From NCBI GenBank assembly GCA_963675035.1, contig OY776111.1, positions 532,056,518 through 532,120,517 of the forward strand: a stretch of 64,000 nt of DNA. The letters run 5' to 3'. This DNA comes from Allygus modestus (Eukaryota; Arthropoda; Insecta; Hemiptera; Cicadellidae). The notes under the pieces were generated by a model. The model was not told the origin of the DNA. It did not search any database and was given only the letters and a program-made list of their open reading frames with translations. A program made the translations under genes and the position numbers. The stretch's first letter is position 1; every line of letters starts with the position of its first letter. Positions 11,222 to 22,276 of this stretch are shown in pieces.

Positions 11222-12308
11222 TAAATTTGATCAGTAGGCCTACTTTAACTTATATCAGCTCACTCTTTGCTTTGCTGGATATGTTCCAAGCACAGATGTA
11301 TTCTGTGTGGACAGGCAAAGTCCAGCCTCTTTTTAACTAAAGAAAAACCCTTCTAAGTGACAAAAGCTGACGTACCGGTACTGCTTTGATGCCCTAGGCC
11401 AAGTTATCTGAGAGGTCTGTAGTTTTGTATTTTGATCAATTTGTGAACAATAGAATTGATTAAATGTCACATTACTAATTCTCTAAAAGTATTTTTTGGG
11501 AAGCTCGGCGTTTCGAGCAAAGATTGTGGTAAATTGACTGTGTGTGCAAAATTACTAGGGTCGTGTCGTATGCCAAGTGACCATTGTGCGCAAATGGAAC
11601 GTAGTTTTGACAGTTCGATGTGCACTAATCGGGCAAGGCCCACATTGAGCTTGCAACCCTAGGCCCAGGGCCCAGAGTTGCTGCTCTGGACCTAATGTAC
11701 TAGATATAACCATCATAGGGTTTTACCAATCAAAAACATGGTTAACCACTGATACAGGTGATCTTGCGCTTATGAACCCTGAATGGAGTCAGTGTTTGAC
11801 ATGTAATGAAATAGAAACGTGATTAACTCATCCAGTGGGTATCCTTAAATCTCAGACAGCTGGTCTGATTAGATTAATTGCTCATTAAGTGATCCAAGCA
11901 GGACGCTAACACACGACGCAGAATATCTTGACCTTTGGGAACCGTTTTCAGTTCCAAAAATTGGAGTCGAACGCGATCTAGACATCGGTCTAAATCTGTT
12001 ATCATCTGTTCAGTCAATTAATCGTATAATGTTATGTAAACAATAATAATACCGTCAACGGCACAACTGAAGCTCGAGATGACCCAGCTGGTTATCTCAG
12101 TCACTCATTCCAGTAGCGGAGTAAGCCAGGTCAAGATATTCCGCACCGGCCTTATAAAAGTCCAGTGTTTGGAAACAAGTCCTGCAAATCTTACTTTTTC
12201 ATTTTTTTTAGCATAACTTATCTGAATTGCAAAAATCTCAATAAATATTTGCTTTCACTTTAAAATACTTACAAGATAGTTAGCTTACTTTATTTGTTAC
12301 CTACAACT
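11222..12308. other. No gene recognised
   Basis: Possible SINE body at the start, then unannotated sequence. A 15-base motif around AATATCTTGACCT near 11920 recurs inverted near 12128 (AGGTCAAGATATT), which may mark a small decayed inverted-repeat element. Confidence 0.35.
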
Positions 12309-13300
12309 TATTCGAGGCGCGTTTTTAAAGTATGTACAATATTTTAATACCGCCACTACAGCGCTGCGGTTGGCATTCCTGCATCCACTGGCAAGCCTTG
12401 GGTGCAACTACGGCAATAATCGACTGGATTTTCATTTGTTTGTGAGCATTTAAAATGGCGCCGACGGTTATGAGGTCCCTGCCAACTGTGAAGTCGTGCT
12501 GTGATTCAATTTCTAAATGTGTACGGTGTTGACTGCATCAATGAGTGGCTGTAATTCATTGGCAAATTAGTGAAGTGTTTGGGAAAAACAAAATAAACAA
12601 TAGAATGGCACACGAATGGGTTAGAACATTTCAAGATGGCCACATAATATGTTTAAACGAGAAACAAAGTGGGTGACCCTGTGTCATTACTGACGGTTTG
12701 GTGCATAAAGTTGATCAAACCATGAGAGAGAACAGACGGTCCATGATTTTGTCGCTATCTTATGAGTTCATTTTAATGTTGAGAAGTGTTTTTTTTTTAT
12801 GTAAGTATTACCTTACGACTGAATTATTGAAAGTTGTGCTCATGCTTCTAAAACATTGACCGAGGTGCACAAAACCAAGCGTTTGGGAAGTGCGTTGACT
12901 TCTCTTGAGCGGTATGAGGAGGAAGGTGATGATTTTTAAGACAATTTGTCGCAAGTGTCGAATCACTTCTTGACACTAGAAGTGTCGAACACTTTGCTAT
13001 ACACTTCACTAATCTGCCAATGAATGACAGCCTCTTTCACACCGTTAACACTTAGAAATTGAATCACAGCACGACTTCACAGTTGGCGGGGGTCACAGCA
13101 CGACTTCACAGTTGGCGGGGACCTCAATCGTCAGTGCCATTTTAAACGCTCAAAAAGAAATGAAAATCTGGTTGATTTTTGCCGTAGTTGCGTCCCAGGC
13201 TTGCCAATAGATGCAGGTACACAGCGCAGCAGGAATTCCAACCGCAGCGTAACAACAGCGGTATTCAAAAACAGTACTTACTTTAAAAACATGCCTCGTA
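12309..13300. mobile_element. Decayed mariner with both ends formed from the same 5' end
   Basis: The left arm (12309-12578) and the inverted right arm (13001-13300) are the same mariner 5' end. Both start at a CGAGGCNTGTTTTTAAAGTA-type terminus and both reach a transposase start. On + this reads MAPT then, after an indel, EVPANCEVVL; on - it reads MALTIEVPANCEVVL. Only the left half goes on into transposase: EWVRTFQDGH, VITDGLVHKVDQTMRENRRS, and EVHKTKRLGSALTSLERYEE up to EEGDDF near 12935. Stops and frameshifts make it non-functional, and the catalytic DDD region is absent. TA is present near both outer ends. Confidence 0.75.
12455..12940 (+). pseudogene. Mariner transposase N-terminal remnant
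   Basis: Conserved mariner/SETMAR-type blocks can be read in three frames: EVPANCEV near the start, WVRTFQDG, VITDGLVHKVDQ.MRENRRS, then HKTKRLGSALTSLERYEEEGDDF. These correspond to the paired-type HTH region and the linker before the first catalytic Asp. At least four frame breaks and an absent C-terminal half show it is a pseudogene. Confidence 0.7.
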
Positions 13301-13527
13301 TTTCTGTATCCATTTTAGGATTAATTTAATTTGAAAAATGATGAATCATACAAATGTATGCTTGCTACTTTTAAGAACACAACTTAACATTAAATCTTAG
13401 TGTAGGCGTAGTGTGAAAGTCCTCCTTTTTCAATATTTAGTATTGGAAGATACTCGATCTAAGGCACTTTCCTTCCGTACAGATTCAAACTCTTGACCCA
13501 GCGCGGCTCCCTGGACAGAAGGATAGT
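13301..13527. other. No gene recognised
   Basis: Short AT-rich spacer between the mariner remnant and the 350-bp duplication. Confidence 0.35.
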
Positions 13528-14227
13528 AGCTAACCACTTAACAAAGGTTAAGAATTTACAGTTAGGCCTATGCAGTAGTTAGTTCCTACCGTCGTAGGTT
13601 ACTCTACCTGTTTTGCATATTAGGCTGTCTGTAACAGCTTCATTGCGTGGTCAGTGACTACAACAGTAGTCAAAGTTCTTAAATGTTCTCTGGCTATGGC
13701 AAAAGGATGGGATGGTAGGTAACAGAAATGTGGACGACTGTTTATCTAATGTTTAAGTTGGGGGGATCTCTGGATTTTGTTATCCATTGGTGGGGCTAGC
13801 TCCCATCTTCTGAGCTGGGAAGGATTGCAATTTTGTGGAAGGGTTTTAACTATTTTTATGGTAAAGCAGTCATTAAAAGCTAACCACTTAACAAGGGTTA
13901 AGAATTTACAGTTAGGCCTATGCAATAGTTAGTTCCTACCGTCGTAGGTTACTCTACCTGTTTTGCATATTAGGCTGTCTGTAACAGCTTCATTGCGTGG
14001 TCAGTGACAACAACAGTAGTCAAAGTTCTTAAATGTTCTCTGGCTATGGCCAAAGGATGGGATGGTAGGTAACAGAAATGTGAACGACTGTTTATCTAAT
14101 GTTTAAGTTGGGGGGATCTCTGGATTTTGTTACCCATTGGTGGGGCTAGCTCCCATCTTCTGAGCTGGGAAGGATTGCAATTTTGTGGAAGGGTTTTAAC
14201 TATTTTTATGGTGAAGCAGTCATCAAA
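13528..14227. repeat. Tandem duplication, 350-bp unit, two copies
   Basis: AGCTAACCACTTAACAA begins at 13528 and again at 13878. The two 350-bp copies differ at only a few positions, so the duplication is recent. No coding frame spans it. Confidence 0.9.
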
Positions 14228-14386
14228 AGTTGCATTGAAGCTCAGAAGATGGGAGCTAGCCCACAAATGGATAACAAAATCCAGAGATCCCCCCCAACTT
14301 TAACATTAGATAAACAGTGGTCCACATTTCTCTTACCTACCATCCCATACTTTTTCCATAGCCAGAGAAAATTTAGAACTTGAACT
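14025..14386. repeat. Foldback: inverted arms of about 150 bp
   Basis: The end of the second 350-bp copy (14025-14172) recurs in inverted orientation at about 14235-14386; for example CTCAGAAGATGGGAGCTAGC faces GCTAGCTCCCATCTTCTGAG. The loop is about 65 bases. Together with the tandem copies this looks like a foldback or MITE-type unit. Confidence 0.8.
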
Positions 14387-14624
14387 GTATATAGTAATAG
14401 TGTATATAGTGTAAATAGTTAAGTGATTAAGTTGGCAAGCCTGCTTCCATTTAGGACTAACAAACACTTCCTAAACTGATTGAGAAAGGGACAAGTTGTC
14501 CCAAAAATTATCAGGTTTTTGTGTGTACTAGTGTCACTTTTTGCCAGTGAATTATCTTTCCTGATGTCTCTTCACACTTCTTCTCAATGGGTAAGTTCTC
14601 TGGCATCCCTTCCCTTTCATAGTT

Positions 14625-14784
14625 TTTTCTGTATCATGGCCTAGAGCCACCCTAACCTAAAACCTTACACTATTTTAAAGCATTTGTAATGAAAAATTAA
14701 GTAATTTTCTGTATCATGGCCTAGAGCCACCCTAACCTAAAACCTTACACTATTTTAAAGCATTTGTAATGACACATTAAGTAA
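14625..14784. repeat. Tandem duplication, 80-bp unit
   Basis: TTTTCTGTATCATGGCC with its following 63 bases is repeated almost exactly at a period of 80. Confidence 0.9.
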
Positions 14785-17700
14785 AATAAAACAATCTCTC
14801 TACACTTAATCTGTATTTTAAAATGTAACTTATGTTGGTAATCAAAATGGGAAATCTGTCATACAAAATTTCAATTACTATAACACAGCATTAGATCAAA
14901 AGTTCCTTATAATTCTTAAATATTTTGAAATTCAGAAAATATTTTAAAATCCCTAACTGGTTTAGACAGTTAAAACATATGTTTACTAGCCATACATCAA
15001 ATAACCACGGGTTAACCCCCACTCAAATCAAATTCCAGTTTACCGCAGTGGATCACATAAATGTTCACAGTATTACCAAGACAATGCACATAAAACCCCA
15101 AGCGAGGTATCACATCAAATTCAAAGTCACACACATTTCAAAAGGTTTCTCAAGTACAACAAGGTATTATATATAATCTTTATTATCTTCAATATACAAA
15201 ATACAGCAATAAAGAACTCCAACACACTCTTATAAATCTTACGAATAAACAATTCCAGGAGCACCTAAGGTATTGACAATGTAAACTAAAAACTTTTCCC
15301 TAGCAGTTAAAACCGAATCCTCGATTCGACCGCTGATTTCATAAAACTCACATTCAAACATTACAAGCTCTGTGAAGTGTTTTATTACGAGTTCCGTGCA
15401 GTAAGTGTTCTGTTACAAGCACAGATCCAGTAAGGCGGTGATTACAGTGGAAGCACTTATCAGTCTACATCAGCACAGCAGGAGGGTTAGAAGTATTATA
15501 GCGAAAAAACTAAAGCAGAATATTGCTGAAGGTCAAGCATACGCGGCTATAAAAAACTATTACATCCTAAGAAGAAAATATTCGTTTAAAATAATTCTAA
15601 CTTCTTCAGGAAATATTAGTATAGAAAGTAAATAAATCGATAACTAACAAAACGTCCAACAAAAATTATTGCTGTAGAAGAAAATCGCTTACACAACTTT
15701 TCTCCAAACAAATTTATAGTCTGAGGCCGTAGTAATCTAAAATGTTTTTGAATTCGAGCAATAGTTGTGTGCAAAAAAATCGTGAAGATTCGGCAAAAAG
15801 ATTTTTCTTTACTTTGAGAATATTATTTTCAGAGCCTTTGAAATCATTCACACTCCTTGACCCATAAAAACTCTTTAGTAAAAAAAATCATTTGGAAATT
15901 ATAAAAAATCATTTGGAAATTATAAAATTGTTAAGTTCAAATTAAAAAAAGAGTCATAAATACAAGTGAACAATCGATAGGCCTATGTGATTTTACTGTG
16001 ATCATGGAAAAGTTGAAATTAAAACCGACTGCCCTTCTCCAAGCAGAGCTCAGCCCCCAATTTGGTTAAACACAATAAACAGTAACATCTAAATGAATAA
16101 GCTGTGCAAATTATTAATTTAAATAAAGCAGATAGATGTAAATTATTTGTGCTCCAAATAAGGGCGAGGAGCTATTTTATCTTTAAACCGTAGTTTGTAG
16201 AACGTTACGATTACTAAGACCTCAATGTAAAGGGAAAAATTATCATTTTACTATTATTGCAGGTAAGGTTAGTAAAAGGATAATTTGTGTGGTAAGTACA
16301 TGGCCCTAGGTAAAAAAATGCAATAAGGGAAACAGAACATGAGAAAATTTGTTGTTCTCTCAGGAAAGCAGACTTTTTAAACCAGCAACGATTTTGAGGA
16401 ATTGTACATTTGCGAGTTATCAAACACTAATATTTAAGTTAAGCCACTAATTTTTATTTTAAAATTTTGCTTTTTTTTCTGCTTCCCGGAAAAAATTAAA
16501 TTTCCCTGTAAAAGTAATTTTACTTTACTGACCGGAAACAATATTTTGATTCATTATTGTACGCAAGTTAAGGAACATTGTGGGGTGAAATGCACGTTGA
16601 CAGTCTACTCGAGTACATATAAATACAATAACTAGCATGCCCAAATATTACCTATGAGCGAAAGCTCATTAGACTTTATTTCACGATTGTTACAATTCGA
16701 GATAAAATTGTACAAAACATTAACACTGTATACTTTCAACAATACTGTAACTGCTGAGTACCAGACTATGAAACCTGAATATATTGTCTATAAAATATTC
16801 TCGACTGAATCTATTTAAGACTCCGAGTTGAAAGACAGGTTTTGTGTATTACGAGTATCGTTAGCAAAATATCTTATTTACAGCGAGCATTTGACATCGG
16901 TAATACTGTCAGGAATAAAGCAATCTTCTCAAAATGTAAAATATGTTAATTACCAAATTGTCATTTAAATTCAATTAATGTTAAAGTAAACGGTGTTTAT
17001 TTAACCCTGTGAAATGCCATAGTTAACGTGAAAGACAAATGCCGATTTTCAGTCAAAAACGTTTTGGTCATGGAGTTTTAATTAGCGCTAGCAGACTTTT
17101 ATAAAACTTACAAAATTACTAGAGAAGTTTTCTACGAGAAAAATCCTTTCCTAATGACTAAATAAAATATTTAAGCTATAATAAGGTTATTTGGTAAATG
17201 CGACGATAGGTTACCGTAAAACAACAAACCTGACTAAAATTTACCTCTCATACAGGAATGCTAAGGCTAAAATATATTCTTTCAAAAGTTCAGGATATGC
17301 TAAGGCAGTAGAAGAGGAATTCGTACTGAAAACTTTTCACAAGATCGGGAAGCTATGCCAGCATCCAAGTCAATGTTGATATTGGAACATTCTAGGTTGA
17401 TAGGATATTCTTCAAAATTTGTACCATCTATATATAATTTTGCAGAGACTTGACAACCAGTTGCTCGTTCAAAGAAAAATTTTCTATATATTTTATGCAA
17501 CATTTTAAGATTAACCAAAATTTGTTATCACAAATGTTTAAGTAACACGTTTTCTTATATTGTTAAGGAAAAGATAGTGGTTGAAGTTGGTCGAAATTCA
17601 AAGTGGGTTGCTCATGTATTTTTTTATAAGTAACTGCAGACATTTGCCAATTAAATGAAAAGAGAGAAAACAAAATTTTCAAAACGTTTCCAGATCCTAG

Positions 17701-18167
17701 ATCTTAAAATGGCACAACTTTTTTTCTAACTAGCTATGGTAGATGTCTTCACTAATTTTTCAAACCAAGTTGCAAAATGTTCCAATCATTTTTAAGCCTA
17801 TCTTTTTTAACCATTATGAAATCTACGAGTAAAGAACGGAGTGAATTTAGGCCTAAAACCTTGTGAAAAACATTAATGTTGTTGAAGTAACTGTCTAAGA
17901 AAATCACATGACTTTGATTAACTCTGTGCAGTACAGATTTAAATTTGACGACTTGCAATTTCACACACTAAATATCCAAACGAATCTCAAATCGTAAAAA
18001 AGGCACGAAACGTTTCAACATTTCCATAAATGATAACCGTTAAAAATTCCTCTTCGAAAAACCAACTGGCCGTCTCGTTTCAAAAACTACAAATATAAAT
18101 TGACACTTTAATCTCTCAAGGCTTATTCACCCTCGTTAAAGCACTGTCGGGCACGGGAGCCTCCGGC
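14785..18167. other. No coding gene recognised; downstream flank of RhoGDI
   Basis: AT-rich. The 60-80 codon frames here show no family features and several begin only at non-ATG codons. Because RhoGDI is transcribed leftward, part of this segment is its 3' UTR. On the minus strand an ATTAAA lies about 60 bases past the stop (near 18104), and an AATAAA lies at about 16674-16679. Confidence 0.4.
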
Positions 18168-18367
18168 TTAATCCTTCCAGTCCTTCTTGATCTCGAAGCA
18201 CCACTCCCACTTGAGGTGGACGTTCTTGTCGTCGTCTGTGAACAGCGAGTGGACCGTGTAAGTGCCACGGGACATCAGGCCGGCCGGAGCGTCTTCCGGA
18301 GGCGTCGTGTAGCTCTGCAGTTCCAGTTTGGGCGGGTACGAGCCGACCATGTGAGCCATCTTGTCCA
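18168..18367 (-). CDS. RhoGDI: RhoGDI coding exon 4 (last)
   Basis: Acceptor TTTTGTTCCCAG, then the split codon gives Val in PVDKMAHMVGSYPPK. The exon runs through DAPAGLMSRGTYTVHSLFTD to KKDWKD and TAA at 18170-18168. It encodes 66 residues of the beta-sandwich. It is markedly GC-rich, and a + strand frame over it is a shadow. Confidence 0.95.
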
Positions 18368-19587
18368 CTGGGAACAAAACGCATCGATTAGTGTGAGCGT
18401 TCAGGGTAGGATAAGGAAATTTTTAATTGTTGAAGGAGGAATTGTAGTAAAGTTTCGGTCTGGCAAGGTTTCAACCTGGTAACGTTATCCCTTCGAACTG
18501 GGAAGGTTTCAATATGGTAACGTCACCCCTTCAGTATGGTAAGGTTTCAATGTGGTAACGTTGCTCCTTCAATCTGGTAAGGTTCCAATATGGTAACGTT
18601 ACCCCTTCAGTATGGTATGGTTTCAACCTGGTAACATTGCCCCTTCAAACTGGTTAGAGTTCAGTCTGGTAACGTGCCCCCTTCAATCTGGTAAGGTTTA
18701 AACTGGTAACGTTACTAGCCTGACCAAACCAGAAGTGACGCTGGTCAGGTGTGGAGCCTGATGTGGTCAGGTTAGAAATGTTTAAAACGGGAAATGCCAA
18801 CCACACCCTTATCAGCCGCTGTGATGCTAATGGGTGATCATTTTCGAGATGGATGAATACATTCTATTGTGAGACAAGCAGAGATAGTAGGAAACGGGCG
18901 TACCATCCCAAATATTAAAAAATAATTCCCAATAATTTAAGAAATTTAAAACGTTTGCATCATAGGATGCAGCCTGTGGATTAATTAATTATATTACAAA
19001 CCTTGAATAACAATTTGATTTCAGATCCGAAGACTCATCAGTGGATGTACCGGAAACCAATTTATGTTAAAAGTTATCATCCTTAGCTGTATTTTATCTA
19101 GATTTCATTTATTCATATTCACCTTAAAATACGCCCAAGTTGTGTCAGCGTCTAAAGAGATATTAAGATATTTTACACATTGATTCACACCTATAAATAT
19201 AAACAACTACAATTTGAATTTTATGGGGGCTCAAAACCTAACTTAAACTTATCTTGGTGTTGGTTTGCTGATATCACGATGTCGACATTCAACTAAGGAT
19301 GATAACTTTGCTTCCTAACCACTTACGTCTTCAAACCTGCTATAGATTTGGTTTGTTAAGGCAAGCCTAGAAGAAATACAATCTTTGAACAAATTTTGGA
19401 AATTAAATTTGAGTTAGGTAAGATAAAACTCAAGAAAATGTCCGTTTATGTGTTTTTTTTAGCGAATTTCCCCTATAGGGAAGAAGCTATTACCGTAGGT
19501 CTCATGGTAAGACTTAAGCCCGAGACCATGATAACTTTTTGTTTTGAGGTCCCCAGATGTCCAAAACACTATTCGTTCAAATTTATA

Positions 19588-19656
<69 letters not shown>

Positions 19657-22195
19657 CCGTGAATGCGATAACTTGAGTAAAAAACTTCCGATTTCGATGA
19701 AATTTGGCTCAAATGTGTAAACTGACATTTATGACTTTAAGTTCGAAAACCAGAAAAATCGGACTATGGGAAGGGGGGTTTATGGGGGTTTTAAATTTTC
19801 CAAAAATCAGTTTTTTGCATTTTTTACCCTAAAATTTTTAAAACACTTAATTTAGGTTTAGACCATGTTATAGAGCTTAAAAAAACAAATAATATGGTAT
19901 TTTGAATTATTAACCTAGGTTAAGTGGTTGCGGAAAAAATCCAAAAAACATGCTCATAAAATCTCCCATGTTAATCTTATGGGAAAAAGGTTTTTGGCTT
20001 TTCCTCAGTTAATTTTACTTTAAACTTCACATTTTCTTTTACCAATAACTTCAGCTCCACAAAACAATCATTTTGGTGTTTAAATTGTGATTCTACGTCA
20101 AACCGTTGCAGAGATATTCAAAGTGCTAAACACAGTACGTTGTCCAATGTTATCCTTATGGAGAATAAATAAAATTTGATATCTTGATTATTTATGAATG
20201 TATATTGATGAAATTTGGTATGTGGCTTCATGTTGTACTGGTATATTGATAATTTCACAAAAAATAAATGTTTTGTTGATTGTCCCCGTAGCAGCTAACC
20301 TGCATACTCAGCCCTAATGTAGTATTATGGAGAATAAGTAAAGTTTTATATCTCCCTTAATTATGAACATAAATTAATAAAACATGGTAAGTAGCTTCAC
20401 CTGGTTCAGTTACATTGATAATTGCATAAAAACTCATTTCTTATCTTCCTCGTTGCAGCAAACCTGCGTACTCAGTCCTAATGTTATTCTTATGGGGAAT
20501 AAATAAAATGTAATAAATCACTTATTTATGAATGTATTTTTGTCAAACTTGGTGAGTGGCTTTATGTACTAGTGAGAAACATATCAATGCATTGGAAATT
20601 CGCTGAGTACGCAGGTTTGCTGCGACGGGGGGTATTTTTTTTTATAAAGAATTTGAATTTTTTAAGGGCAATCAACATCTGATGGAATGACCAAGATGAC
20701 GTGAAAAAACTTGGCGGAGACGTTAACATGGCTGAAGACAGCAGTTTGGAGGCAACTTGTTAGCGAGGCAAAAAATCAACTTGGATTTGAGTGGCTACAG
20801 GAGTAAGTAAGTAAACGACATCTTTTCTATAGTCCCTATAATTTGTTGTGTGTAAACTGAGCTAAAGTTCCAAGTCGGATTTGCGTTTTCTCTTCAAAGG
20901 CAAGTTCTTGGAATGCTTTCTTTGACTTTCATTCTATAAAAATATCCATGAGAAAAATAAATTAACAAAATAGAAACCAAAATCACAGAAGAGCTCTAAA
21001 ATATGTATCAACGCTCCTAAATATAAAATATAATAATAAACTACATTCTGTGGAAATCATAAAATATAAAAGCCAAGCACCTTACCTTCGATAGCTGTCC
21101 AGGCAAGCAGTAACAAATAAAAACCATAAACAATTTGCTAAACCCCAGATAATTATTTGGTATGCTCAAACAATATAAAGATTAAAATACAAAAATTAGA
21201 AAAAAATACTTTTCAAATATCAGTGTAGCTGAGGATCATTTAATTTAAGTGTTAATACTTTTTTTAACTTAATACAAAATGTTGCAGCACTATAGATAGC
21301 AAATGGCAAAAACCACCGCAACACTGCCAGCTTAAAGGGATTTTAATTTATTTCCAAGAAAGGAACTGAGCATCAAAATAAGGTAACCAACATCACGTTA
21401 GTAAAATACCCCCGTCGCAGCAAACCTGCATACTCAGCGAATTTCCAATGCATATTAATTTATCTTAATACACCATAAAGCAACATACCAAGTTCCATCA
21501 ATATACATTCATAAATAAACGATTTATGACATTTTAATTATTCTCCATAAGAATAACATGGCGGATGAGTATGCAGGTTTGCTGAAATAAGGAACACTAA
21601 AAATGGGCTTTTATACAAATATCAATATAACTCAACTAGGTAAAGCCACATACCAAGTTCTATTAATTTATGTTAATAATTAAAGGAGATAACACGTTAA
21701 TTATTCTCCAAAAGAATAACATGGGGCTGAGTATGCAGGTTTGCTGCTACGGGGACTATCAGCCAAAAAATGGGTTTTTGTGCAAATATCAATATTCCAC
21801 AATGAAATGAAGCAATATACCAAGTTTCGTCAGGATAAGTTGATAAATAAGCGAGATATATAATTTTTCTTATCCTCCATAAGAATAACATTGGACAACG
21901 TACTGTGTTTAGCACTTTCAATATCTCAGTAACCAATTGACGTAGAGCAATGATTAAAACATCAAATTGTGCGTCTTTTTAAGCTGATTCCAATGGGGAA
22001 AATGAAATTTTAATTTTTCAAAAATTGTATGTAAAAAACCCATTTTTGGGGTACAAACCCCCCCCCCAAAATACCCTTTCGGATAGGTCGATCTGTCTGG
22101 TTTTCGAACTTAAAGTCATAAATGCTACTTTACACGTTTGTATAAAGTATTTCATCAAAATCGGACCTTTTTTACGAGAGTTATCGCACCCACGG

Positions 22196-22226
<31 letters not shown>

Positions 22227-22227
22227 G

Positions 22228-22276
<49 letters not shown>

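Noticed and set aside
11910..12150. Inverted pair around AATATCTTGACCT as a MITE
   Set aside because: Only about 15 bases match and no target duplication is visible.
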